Source: Pseudomonadota bacterium (GTDB lineage Bacteria > Pseudomonadota > Alphaproteobacteria > Rhodobacterales > Rhodobacteraceae). From it: 7,113 nt of DNA. Position numbers and translations under genes: made by a program. Numbering within the stretch: position 1 is the stretch's first letter; every line of letters begins with the position of its first letter. Below, in pieces: positions 1-6,131 of the stretch. Location: contig JAQBUS010000047.1 in assembly GCA_027623875.1 (NCBI GenBank), positions 1 through 7,113 on the forward strand, written 5' to 3'. Under the pieces are notes generated by a model. It made no database searches. It had not been told where the DNA came from and was given only the letters and a program-made list of their open reading frames with translations.

Positions 1-1198
1 ATGTCCAAGTTTGTTCTCATTTTTATCAAAAAGCCCGCCGCTTCGACAAGTGAATTGCGGCTTAACCCACACAAATGGGCAAACCCATGATATTATTAGA
101 AAGAATCTAGATAAATCTTCTATGTACGGTGGTTTTATTGATAGCTCAGGCCCTCGCTACTGCCCATCTATAGAGGATAAAGTCGTTCGTTTCTCTGATA
201 AAAGCTCCCACCAAGTTTTTCTTGAACCTGAAGGTTTAAACGATGATACGGTGTATCCTAACGGAATATCGACATCTCTTCCGCTGGATGTTCAAGAGCA
301 GTATGTAACATCAATTTTAGGACTAGAGAGTGCTGTGATTTTGCAGCCGGGCTACGCGATTGAGTACGACTATGTTGATCCTAGAGCTCTCCGCCATAGC
401 CTAGAGCTAAAAGATGTTCAAGGCCTTTATTTAGCAGGTCAAATAAATGGAACTACGGGTTATGAAGAGGCCGCAGCACAGGGTCTCGTGGCAGGATTAA
501 ATGCGGGATTAAGTGTGTTGGACAAGGGAGAGGTAAGCTTTCGGAGGTCGGAATCTTATATCGGAGTGATGATTGATGATTTAGTTACTCGCGGTGTAGA
601 AGAGCCCTATAGAATGTTTACTTCCAGAGCGGAGTTTCGCCTGTCGTTAAGAGCAGACAATGCAGATCAACGACTTACCTCATTGGGTATAGAAATCGGG
701 TGTGTTTCTGAGGTTCGAAAAGAAGTTTTTCATAAAAAAATAGATGAGTTGGTAAAAACAAGGACAATTCTTAAGGGCCATAAATTAACACCACAAGAGG
801 CTAATTTATGCGGAGTAAAGGTTAATAAAGATGGAAAGAGACGATCAATTTTGGAGCTGTTGGCTTTTCCAAACGTTACCACTAAGAATTTCTTTGAGAT
901 AGTCCCAGATTTACGCGATGTAGGTTTAGAAATCACCCAACAAATGGAGCGAGATGCAACGTATATGAACTATCTAGATAGGCAAAAGAGGGATGTCGAA
1001 GTTTTGCAGAGAGATGAGGGTGTCCGGATACCAGAAAAGTTTGACTATGTGGGCATATCTGGGTTGTCTAATGAGCTTTCGGAAAAGCTCATAAAGACAC
1101 GACCAGAGGACCTTGGCCAGGCCTCCCGAATAGATGGCATTACACCGGCAGCATTAACCTTGATATTAGCAAACATCAAATCCAGACGGGCATCGTGA
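1..1198 (+). CDS. mnmG: tRNA uridine-5-carboxymethylaminomethyl modification enzyme MnmG (GidA), 3' part only
   Basis: FAD-dependent subunit of the MnmE-MnmG complex, which installs carboxymethylaminomethyl groups on the wobble uridine (U34) of several tRNAs. The reading frame is already open at base 2, so the gene enters from the left. About 398 residues are present of a usual length near 620, and the N-terminal FAD-binding GxGxxG region is missing. Both family signatures are visible: GPRYCPSIEDKV (about 146-181) and AGQINGTTGYEEAAAQG (about 436-486). EPYRMFTSRAEFRL and a C-terminal GQASRIDGITPAA segment follow, the latter in the MnmE/tRNA-contacting end. The Cys before LTHTN sits where E. 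coli has the functionally important Cys277. A TTG at position 11 could be mistaken for a start, but homology continues upstream of it. The TGA stop overlaps the rsmG start. Identity is very secure. Confidence 0.97.
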   Translation, partial: CPSLFSFLSKSPPLRQVNCGLTHTNGQTHDIIRKNLDKSSMYGGFIDSSGPRYCPSIEDKVVRFSDKSSHQVFLEPEGLNDDTVYPNGISTSLPLDVQEQYVTSILGLESAVILQPGYAIEYDYVDPRALRHSLELKDVQGLYLAGQINGTTGYEEAAAQGLVAGLNAGLSVLDKGEVSFRRSESYIGVMIDDLVTRGVEEPYRMFTSRAEFRLSLRADNADQRLTSLGIEIGCVSEVRKEVFHKKIDELVKTRTILKGHKLTPQEANLCGVKVNKDGKRRSILELLAFPNVTTKNFFEIVPDLRDVGLEITQQMERDATYMNYLDRQKRDVEVLQRDEGVRIPEKFDYVGISGLSNELSEKLIKTRPEDLGQASRIDGITPAALTLILANIKSRRAS

Positions 1199-1836
1199 TA
1201 AACACAAGTCAAACACAGACGGTTTTGAGTAAAGATTTGAGTGTTTCACGTGAAACTTTAACGTCTCTTTTGGAATATGAAAAAATTTTAAGTGTTTGGA
1301 CAAAGAAAATAAATTTGATTTCCGCGGGGAGTGTGGACAATATTTGGGCCAGACACATCTTAGACTCGGCGCAGATTTTTTTAAAGATACCAAAGGGGGT
1401 AAACACAGTTGCAGACTTGGGTTCTGGAGCAGGATTTCCAGGAATGGTTTTGGCAATACTAGCCAGGGAGTTAAGGCCTGAACTGAACTTTAAACTTGTT
1501 GAATCAGATCAAAGGAAAGCTGTGTTTTTAAGGGAGGTTAGCCGCATTTTGGATGTTAGTGTTTCAGTTGTGGATTCGCGCATTGAAAAACTTAACGCTC
1601 TTGATGTAGATATAGTTACAGCTCGGGCTTTGGCACCTCTTGTGGTCCTTTTTGGGTATGCAGAGAGACATTTAAGGGTTGGAGGTATCGGGATTTTTTT
1701 AAAAGGAGAGCGGTTTATACCTGAAATCAAAGAGGCTCTTCTAGATTGGGAATTTAAAATAAAAAAAGAAGAAAGCGAAACAAATAATAACTCTTTTATA
1801 TTAACGATAACAGAGTTGAGGCGGTTGAATGTTTAG
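1195..1836 (+). CDS. rsmG: 16S rRNA (guanine527-N7)-methyltransferase RsmG (GidB)
   Basis: S-adenosylmethionine-dependent methyltransferase that makes m7G527 in 16S rRNA. In other bacteria its loss gives low-level streptomycin resistance. The 213-residue length is normal. Family marks, in order: VSRET at residues 17-21, WTKKINLIS at 35-43, RHILDS at 53-58, the SAM-binding glycine loop VADLGSGAGFPG at 72-83, LVESDQRKAVFLREV about 98-113, and TARALAPL about 141-148. The start is GTG, overlapping the mnmG stop as GTGA (4 bases), which suggests translational coupling. The next gene, parA, starts 8 bases before this stop. The DNA encoding VSRET is also a near-perfect parS site (separate entry), so this segment is under both protein and DNA-binding constraint. 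Confidence 0.97.
   Translation: MINTSQTQTVLSKDLSVSRETLTSLLEYEKILSVWTKKINLISAGSVDNIWARHILDSAQIFLKIPKGVNTVADLGSGAGFPGMVLAILARELRPELNFKLVESDQRKAVFLREVSRILDVSVSVVDSRIEKLNALDVDIVTARALAPLVVLFGYAERHLRVGGIGIFLKGERFIPEIKEALLDWEFKIKKEESETNNNSFILTITELRRLNV
1242..1257. promoter_or_regulatory. parS centromere site inside rsmG
   Basis: The sequence TGTTTCACGTGAAACT matches the bacterial parS consensus TGTTTCACGTGAAACA at 15 of 16 positions. Its inner 14 bases (1243-1256) form a perfect palindrome. In rsmG it encodes V17-S18-R19-E20-T21. ParB is known to load at parS, bind CTP and spread as a sliding clamp; ParA then moves the complex. The parA and parB genes begin about 0.6 and 1.4 kb downstream, which strongly supports function. 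I read the window for further CACGTG-centred palindromes and found none. Confidence 0.9.
1817..1821 (+). promoter_or_regulatory. ribosome binding site for parA
   Basis: TGAGG lies 7 bases before the parA ATG at 1829, inside the last codons of rsmG. It supports that ATG as the start and gives an 8-base overlap between the two genes. Confidence 0.6.
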
Positions 1837-2623
1837 CGGTAGGAAGCCCAGGGTTATTTCGGTAACAAACCAAAAGGGTGGGGTTGGAAAAACAACTACA
1901 ACAGTAAATCTGGCTGCTGCTCTTTCACGAGCAGGAAAGCTCGTTGCAATCCTAGATTTGGACCCGCAAGGAAACGCATCAACAGCTTTGGGTTTTGGGT
2001 CTGACAAGCGGAGTGGGACAGCATATGATTTGCTAGTAAAGGGAGCCTCTGTAGATTCTGTTTTATTTGAGACGGGTTTAGATGGTTTAAGTATTGTCCC
2101 GGGGAGTGTTGATCTTACCTCAGCAGATTTAGATCTATCAAGAAAAAAAGAACGTGTTAGTATTTTAAGAGAAATATTTGAAAAAAAACAAGAAAAAAGC
2201 ATAAGTCTTGATTATATATTAATAGATTGTCCTCCAGCACTAAATTTGTTGACCCTTAATGCATTAGTAGCGTCTGATAGTGTTTTGGTTCCACTTCAGG
2301 CTGAGTTCCTCCCTTTGGAAGGTTTATCGCAGCTTATGTTGTCTGTTAAGGAGATTAGAGAGACAGCAAACCCGAAGCTTCGGTTTGAAGGGATAGCTTT
2401 GACTATGTTTGATGGCAGGAATAACTTGTGTACCCAAGTCGAGGCAGATGTAAGGGTTAACCTTAAAGGTTTGGTTTTTAAAACTGTTATTCCTAGAAGT
2501 GTTAAGTTAAGTGAAGCCCCATCTTTTGGCTTAACAATATTTGATTATTCTCCGCGGTCTAAAGGAGCTATAGCTTATAGGGCTTTAGCATTAGAAATTT
2601 TAGAAAGGCATTCTGGATTATAA
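1829..2623 (+). CDS. parA: chromosome-partitioning ATPase ParA (Soj family)
   Basis: Deviant-Walker ATPase that binds the nucleoid non-specifically as an ATP dimer and pulls ParB-parS complexes apart. At 264 residues it is the short chromosomal type, with no N-terminal helix-turn-helix. Visible motifs: the deviant Walker A box KGGVGKTT at residues 16-23 with signature Lys16 and catalytic Lys21; Walker A' DLDPQGNAST at 43-52; and Walker B YILIDCPPAL at 129-138 with Asp133. The PRSVKLSEAPSFG and D/YSPRSKGAIAYRALA segments near the C-terminus are typical of chromosomal ParA. The linker before Walker B (about 117-126) is lysine-rich and encoded by runs of eight and six A's at 2181-2198; the frame is intact. 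The ATG start has a good Shine-Dalgarno sequence. It lies between rsmG, which carries parS, and parB, the classic cluster. Confidence 0.97.
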   Translation: MFSGRKPRVISVTNQKGGVGKTTTTVNLAAALSRAGKLVAILDLDPQGNASTALGFGSDKRSGTAYDLLVKGASVDSVLFETGLDGLSIVPGSVDLTSADLDLSRKKERVSILREIFEKKQEKSISLDYILIDCPPALNLLTLNALVASDSVLVPLQAEFLPLEGLSQLMLSVKEIRETANPKLRFEGIALTMFDGRNNLCTQVEADVRVNLKGLVFKTVIPRSVKLSEAPSFGLTIFDYSPRSKGAIAYRALALEILERHSGL

Positions 2624-2643
2624 ACAATGGGGGCATTTAAGAC

Positions 2644-3543
2644 ATGAAAAAACCAAAAAAAGCACTTGGGCGTGGGTTGTCTGCGCTTATGGGTGAAAGC
2701 TCTTTTGCTAACGTTTTAGCCGCAGAAAGCCAGCCGGTGGGTGGTTTGGGAAAAAGTGTGGCGATTGAGCTTTTAAAGCCAAACCAAGAGCAACCCAGAA
2801 AGTCTTTTTCAAAAAAGTCGTTAGAAGAGCTTTCAAGCTCAATAGCGGAGAAGGGAATACTTCAACCTATTCTAGTTCGAGTCTATCCAAATAAAGAAGG
2901 TCTTTACCAGATAATAGCGGGGGAGCGTCGTTGGCGTGCTGCTCAACTGGCACGATTGCATGAAGTTCCAGTTGTAATAGGAAACTTTACGGACCTCGAA
3001 GTGCTTGAAATAGCCATTATTGAAAACATCCAAAGAGTTGACCTTAACCCTATAGAGGAGGCTTTAGGGTTTGCTCAATTACAGAGTAGGTTCAATAGGA
3101 CACAGGATCAGTTGGCCAAGGCTGTGGGTAAGAGTAGGAGCTATATCGCGAACGCTCTGAGGCTTCTTTTGCTTCCAGAAATTGTTTTGGAATGGGTCCA
3201 AGACGGCACCCTGTCCGTTGGACATGCGAGGGCCCTAATTACAACTAAGAACCCCAGCTTTTTGGCAAGAAAAGTTCTGAGCCAAGGCCTATCAGTCAGG
3301 GAAACAGAGCGATTGGTTCGTCGACAATCTTCAGAGACGATAGGTAGAAATAATATTAAGATAAAAAACATTGAGAAGAAACCGGCTGACACACTGTCTT
3401 TAGAGCGAGATTTATCAAGCCAACTTAAAATGAAAGTACGTATTGATCATAGCCCCACTTCAGGTACAGGAAGCCTAGTTGTTAATTATAAGAGCCTTCT
3501 AGATCTAGACGTCCTTTGCGAGATCTTACTAAACAAAAATTGA
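2644..3543 (+). CDS. parB: chromosome-partitioning protein ParB (Spo0J family), CTPase clamp
   Basis: Centromere-binding CTPase that loads at parS, closes into a DNA clamp and spreads, stimulating the ParA ATPase. Its 299 residues are normal for the family. Domains in order: a basic N-terminal peptide with LGRGLSALMG (8-17), the usual ParA-interacting segment; the N-domain with PNQEQPRKSF (46-55), the CTP-binding box GERRWRAAQLA (93-103) and ENIQRVDLNPIEEA (127-140); the parS-reading helix-turn-helix TQDQLAKAVGKSRSYIANALRL (153-174); LSVGHARAL (190-198); and a C-terminal dimerisation region ending in KSLLDLDVLCEILLNK. It follows parA after 20 bases. No strong AGGAG precedes the ATG; only a run of five G's lies 10 bases upstream, so coupling to parA translation is likely. 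It ends 3 bases from the convergent hemW stop. Confidence 0.97.
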   Translation: MKKPKKALGRGLSALMGESSFANVLAAESQPVGGLGKSVAIELLKPNQEQPRKSFSKKSLEELSSSIAEKGILQPILVRVYPNKEGLYQIIAGERRWRAAQLARLHEVPVVIGNFTDLEVLEIAIIENIQRVDLNPIEEALGFAQLQSRFNRTQDQLAKAVGKSRSYIANALRLLLLPEIVLEWVQDGTLSVGHARALITTKNPSFLARKVLSQGLSVRETERLVRRQSSETIGRNNIKIKNIEKKPADTLSLERDLSSQLKMKVRIDHSPTSGTGSLVVNYKSLLDLDVLCEILLNKN

Positions 3544-3546
3544 AAA

Positions 3547-4701
3547 CTATATAAACTCAGCTAAGAGAGTATTTAAAACCACACGTCCTCGAGGGCTAGG
3601 AATTAATTTGTTTTTTTCTAAATATAAAAAACCCAAATCCTCTAGGTCTTTGATTTTATTCATTTTTAATAAGTTAGAATCTAATCTGCTCACAACACCG
3701 ATATCACACCCTTCAGCAAGTCTGGTAGACATAATTAAGTACTCTAGTGCTTCTTCAGACTTACTAATAAAGGTTTTTGATTCCTCACCGGAACCTAGTT
3801 TATTAACGTGATTCAGCCATTTTTGCGGCATTTTAATTTCCACGGTAGCCCACCTTTTATCGTCAAAGGATAAGCGGCCGTGGGCTCCAGGACCAATTCC
3901 AATAAAATCACCCCCTCGCCAGTAAATTAGATTATGTCGAGATTTTTCTTCTGTTAAGGCATGGTTTGATATTTCATATTGATTAAAGCCATTATCAGAC
4001 ATGATATTTTGTGTGAGAAAATACATGTCTGTTGCTAGAGTTTCAGTAGGGAGACCTAAGAGTTTTCCAGCCTGAGCTCTTTTCCCGAATACAGTTCCAT
4101 CCTCTATTGTCAGTTGATAGAGCGAGATGTGTTTAACTTTTAGTTTTAGAGCCGAAATTAATTCTTTTTCCCAATCTTTTAGTGATTGGTCCTGCCTCGC
4201 ATAAATCAAATCAAAATTTACTCTTTCGAAAATTGAACAGGCTATTTCGAGAGCTGCTTTAGCCTCAGTTACGGTGTGAAGTCTGCCTAATTTTTTTAGC
4301 GCTAAGTCATCTAGGGCTTGGACTCCCAGGGAAATACGATTTACGCCAGCAGATTTGTAGTCACAAAAGAGTGAACCCTCTACCGATGTGGGGTTAGCTT
4401 CAAGAGTTATTTCAAAATCATTTGCCGTCTTCCAAAGGGATTTAATTTTTTTAATAATATCGTTAACGGTTTTTGGAGATATTAAACTGGGCGTGCCTCC
4501 ACCAAAGAAGATAGTGCCGAGAACTCTATTGGGTGTTAGAGCATAGACCCGCTCTATTTCCGAAAGGTAAGCTGTCCTCCAGACTTCTTGGTCTATATGT
4601 TTTGATACATGGCTATTAAAGTCACAGTACGGACATTTGGCCTGACAAAAAGGCCAATGTATATAAAGGCCAAAGCCTGCGCGTTGCCAATTTTCAAGCA
4701 C
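3547..4701 (-). CDS. hemW: HemW-family radical-SAM heme chaperone (formerly annotated oxygen-independent coproporphyrinogen oxidase-like)
   Basis: Radical-SAM protein that binds heme and is thought to deliver it to respiratory proteins; it is often misannotated as HemN. With the GTG start at 4701 it has 384 residues. The motif CxxxCxxC (Cys19, Cys23, Cys26, in HWPFCQAKCPYCDF) binds the [4Fe-4S] cluster. FFGGGTPSL (65-73), LEANP (100-104), NRISLGVQ (121-128), HISLYQLTIEDGT (191-203), QYEISNHA (241-248) and RHNLIYW...GIGPGAHG (255-275) are typical of HemW. No membrane segment is apparent. The start is uncertain: GTG at 4701 overlaps the rdgB stop by 8 bases and has a GAG 7 bases upstream, while an in-frame TTG at 4716 would add five residues but lacks any Shine-Dalgarno sequence. 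It is last in the rph-rdgB-hemW unit. Confidence 0.94.
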   Translation of the reverse strand: MLENWQRAGFGLYIHWPFCQAKCPYCDFNSHVSKHIDQEVWRTAYLSEIERVYALTPNRVLGTIFFGGGTPSLISPKTVNDIIKKIKSLWKTANDFEITLEANPTSVEGSLFCDYKSAGVNRISLGVQALDDLALKKLGRLHTVTEAKAALEIACSIFERVNFDLIYARQDQSLKDWEKELISALKLKVKHISLYQLTIEDGTVFGKRAQAGKLLGLPTETLATDMYFLTQNIMSDNGFNQYEISNHALTEEKSRHNLIYWRGGDFIGIGPGAHGRLSFDDKRWATVEIKMPQKWLNHVNKLGSGEESKTFISKSEEALEYLIMSTRLAEGCDIGVVSRLDSNLLKMNKIKDLEDLGFLYLEKNKLIPSPRGRVVLNTLLAEFI

Positions 4702-5305
4702 GTATAGACTCGACAAGTTTATTAAATGCTAATGATCTGTGACTTATTTTGTTTTTCTCGGAGGGATCTAGTTCACCAAATGTTGTTGAATATCCATTTG
4801 GTTGGAAAATAGGATCATATCCATGGCCAAGTTGGCCACGCATTGGCCACACGATTTCACCATCAACAGAGCCAAAAAAAACCTCATCGCTCCCGTCAGG
4901 CCATGCCAAAACTAGTGTACAGCAAAAACGAGCCCTTCTTGGAAAAGGGGCGTTAATTTTTTTCAACGCGTCATTAACTTTTCCCATGGCCATATTGAAG
5001 TCTCGACCGGTTCTAGTTTCTGCCCAATCTGCTGTATAGACGCCAGGGGCTCCACCGAGTGCATATACCTCTAACCCGCTATCATCAGCTAAAGAAGGTA
5101 TGCCAGTTTTTTTTGCCGCAGCGTGGGCCTTTATTCGAGCATTTCCGATAAACGTGTCTTCCGTTTCTATAGGTTCCAGCAGCCCACAGTCTTTGGCAGA
5201 GATTATATTTATTGGGAAGTCATCTAGTAAAGAGCATATTTCCTCTAGTTTTCCGGCATTATGTGTAGCGATTAGAAGGTCTTTATTTAGGAGCATTCCT
5301 ATCAT
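4694..5305 (-). CDS. rdgB: RdgB/HAM1 non-canonical purine NTP pyrophosphatase
   Basis: House-cleaning enzyme that hydrolyses dITP, ITP and XTP to monophosphates plus pyrophosphate, keeping deaminated purines out of DNA and RNA. Its 203 residues fit the family. Visible: the phosphate-binding TxNxxK (Thr14, Asn16, Lys19), Glu47 equivalent to E. coli Glu41, the acidic pair Asp74-Asp75 in LADDSGLEV, GGAPGVYTADWA (84-95), RARFCCTLVLAWPDG (124-138), GYDPIF (162-167), TFGEL (175-179) and ISHRSLAF (187-194). His161 occupies the position that is Phe in the E. coli GFGYDP motif. The start is the ATG overlapping the rph stop as ATGA; a second in-frame ATG at 5296 is possible but has its purine run too close. 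Its stop overlaps hemW. Confidence 0.96.
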   Translation of the reverse strand: MIGMLLNKDLLIATHNAGKLEEICSLLDDFPINIISAKDCGLLEPIETEDTFIGNARIKAHAAAKKTGIPSLADDSGLEVYALGGAPGVYTADWAETRTGRDFNMAMGKVNDALKKINAPFPRRARFCCTLVLAWPDGSDEVFFGSVDGEIVWPMRGQLGHGYDPIFQPNGYSTTFGELDPSEKNKISHRSLAFNKLVESIRA

Positions 5306-6015
5306 TTAGAGGTTGCCTTTTTTTGGCAAGCTATAAGCTGTTCAACACCATGTTCTGCTAGATCAAGGAGTGTGTTGAGCTCGGTTCTACTAAAAGTTGC
5401 TCCCTCAGCAGAGCCCTGCACCTCTACTAAGCCGCCCAATCCGGTTAAAACAAAATTAGCATCTGTGCCGGCCTCACTATCCTCTAGATAGTCTAGATCT
5501 AAAACGGGTTGTCCTGCGTATAGACCACAACTGATTGCTGCTACGTGATCATTAATTGGATCAAGCAATATAAGGCCTTTATCTAAAAGAGAGTTAACAG
5601 CTAGACGAAGCGCGACCCATCCGCCGGTAATGCTTGCACATCTAGTACCGCCGTCAGCCTGTATAACATCACAATCAATTATAATTTGCCTTTCTCCAAG
5701 GGCAACACGGTCTACGCCTGCTCTTAGAGATCGCCCAATCAACCTTTGAATTTCTTGAGTCCGACCTGATTGACCATTTTTTGCCTCCCTTCGCATGCGA
5801 GAGTTTGTAGCCCTTGGTAACATTCCGTACTCTGCTGTAACCCAACCTAAACCCGAATTTCGTAAGAAAGGGGGTGCTTTTTCATCAATAGTTGCAGTGC
5901 AAAGAACATGTGTGTCTCCACATTTTATTAAACAAGATCCCTCAGCGTGTCTTGTAATATTTGTTTCGATTATAACGCTTCGCATTTCGTTTAAGTCTCT
6001 ACCAGATGGTCGCAT
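5302..6015 (-). CDS. rph: ribonuclease PH (tRNA nucleotidyltransferase)
   Basis: Phosphorolytic 3'-5' exoribonuclease that trims the 3' ends of tRNA precursors, working as a hexameric ring in the cytoplasm. Starting at the ATG at 6015 it has 237 residues, the usual length, and begins with the canonical MRPSGR. Motifs: HAEGSCLIKCGDT (23-35), TAEYGMLPRAT (60-70), GRTQEIQRLIGRSLRA (84-99) with the phosphate-binding Arg near 85, DCDVIQADGGTRCASITGG (114-132), the catalytic acidic stretch LDLDYLEDSxAxxDxN (172-187), and EVQGSAEG near the C-terminus. The frame stays open upstream to an ATG at 6075, but that 20-residue extension has no family resemblance, whereas the 6015 start has an excellent Shine-Dalgarno sequence. 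It is first of the rph-rdgB-hemW unit and divergent from hrcA. Confidence 0.97.
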   Translation of the reverse strand: MRPSGRDLNEMRSVIIETNITRHAEGSCLIKCGDTHVLCTATIDEKAPPFLRNSGLGWVTAEYGMLPRATNSRMRREAKNGQSGRTQEIQRLIGRSLRAGVDRVALGERQIIIDCDVIQADGGTRCASITGGWVALRLAVNSLLDKGLILLDPINDHVAAISCGLYAGQPVLDLDYLEDSEAGTDANFVLTGLGGLVEVQGSAEGATFSRTELNTLLDLAEHGVEQLIACQKKATSK

Positions 6016-6022
6016 GTTTACT

Positions 6023-6029
6023 TCTCCTT
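6023..6029 (-). promoter_or_regulatory. ribosome binding site that sets the rph start
   Basis: On the minus strand AAGGAGA lies 7 bases before the ATG at 6015. It is the strongest Shine-Dalgarno sequence in the window and fixes the rph start at MRPSGR rather than at the upstream in-frame ATG at 6075. Confidence 0.85.
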
Positions 6030-6054
6030 TGAACCTATTACCAAATACGCTTGC

Positions 6055-6060
6055 TTTATA
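6055..6060 (-). promoter_or_regulatory. tentative -10 element for rph-rdgB-hemW
   Basis: On the minus strand TATAAA matches the sigma-70 -10 consensus at 5 of 6 bases and would start transcription some 30 bases before the rph ATG. No acceptable -35 hexamer lies 16-18 bases upstream, so this is only a candidate. A promoter must lie in 6016-6131 unless rph is read from within hrcA antisense DNA. Confidence 0.25.
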
Positions 6061-6077
6061 CTGGGTTGCAAGCAAGA

Positions 6078-6105
6078 TTGACGGTTATAGTTAAAGCCTT
6101 ATAGA
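6078..6105 (+). promoter_or_regulatory. predicted sigma-70-type promoter for hrcA
   Basis: TTGACG (6078-6083) matches TTGACA at 5 of 6 bases, and TATAGA (6100-6105) matches TATAAT at 4 of 6, with a 16-base spacer. Transcription would start near 6112, leaving a leader of about 20 bases before the hrcA ATG. A 9-bp inverted repeat overlaps the -35 element and abuts the -10. I saw no clear sigma-32 promoter. Confidence 0.45.
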
Positions 6106-6114
6106 TATAACCGT
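6081..6114. repeat. 9-bp perfect inverted repeat in the hrcA control region, possible operator
   Basis: The arms ACGGTTATA (6081-6089) and TATAACCGT (6106-6114) are exact reverse complements, separated by 16 bases. The left arm overlaps the predicted hrcA -35 hexamer and the right arm lies just after the -10, a placement suited to a repressor. It does not resemble CIRCE (TTAGCACTC-N9-GAGTGCTAA). Which protein binds, if any, is unknown; HrcA itself is one possibility. Confidence 0.5.
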
Positions 6115-6120
6115 GGAATA

Positions 6121-6125
6121 AAGGG
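6121..6125 (+). promoter_or_regulatory. ribosome binding site for hrcA
   Basis: AAGGG lies 6 bases before the ATG at 6132 and supports that start over the in-frame ATG at codon 11. Confidence 0.5.
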
Positions 6126-6131
6126 TGTCGA

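Noticed and set aside
1332..1340. DnaA-box-like TGTGGACAA
   Set aside because: One mismatch from the consensus, isolated, within rsmG coding sequence, with no second box or AT-rich unwinding region nearby.
1166..1456. Antisense open frames over mnmG/rsmG and similar frames elsewhere
   Set aside because: They lie opposite well-conserved genes, show no recognisable protein family and no ribosome binding site; they are shadows of the real coding strand.
1921..1932. Second possible parS (TTTCACGAGCAG) in parA
   Set aside because: Only one half-site matches; the second half breaks the palindrome, giving 9 of 12 bases, and the codons are ordinary ParA sequence.
3498..3509. 12-base palindrome TCTAGATCTAGA near the parB end
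   Set aside because: It arises from alternating Leu (CTA) and Asp (GAT/GAC) codons in LLDLDV; no loop and no T-run, so not a terminator.
4637..4657. Hairpin TTGGCCT-N7-AGGCCAA
   Set aside because: It lies over the codons for the HemW cluster motif (WPFCQAK), has no T-run suited to termination, and several 7-bp hairpins are expected by chance in 7 kb.
4824..4849. Three copies of TGGCCA within 26 bases
   Set aside because: Explained by Trp-Pro, Gly-Gln and Gly-His codons of RdgB; unequal spacing and no longer shared unit.
6050..6076. Inverted repeat CTTGCTT-N13-AAGCAAG in the rph-hrcA gap
   Set aside because: Arms are only 7 bases, can pair in a second register because of the AAGCAAG repetition, and a match of this length is fairly likely by chance in 116 bases; kept only as a weak candidate.
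6016..6131. CIRCE operator or sigma-32 promoter before hrcA
   Set aside because: I looked for TTAGCACTC-N9-GAGTGCTAA and for CTTGAA plus CCCCAT-type elements on both strands and found neither.
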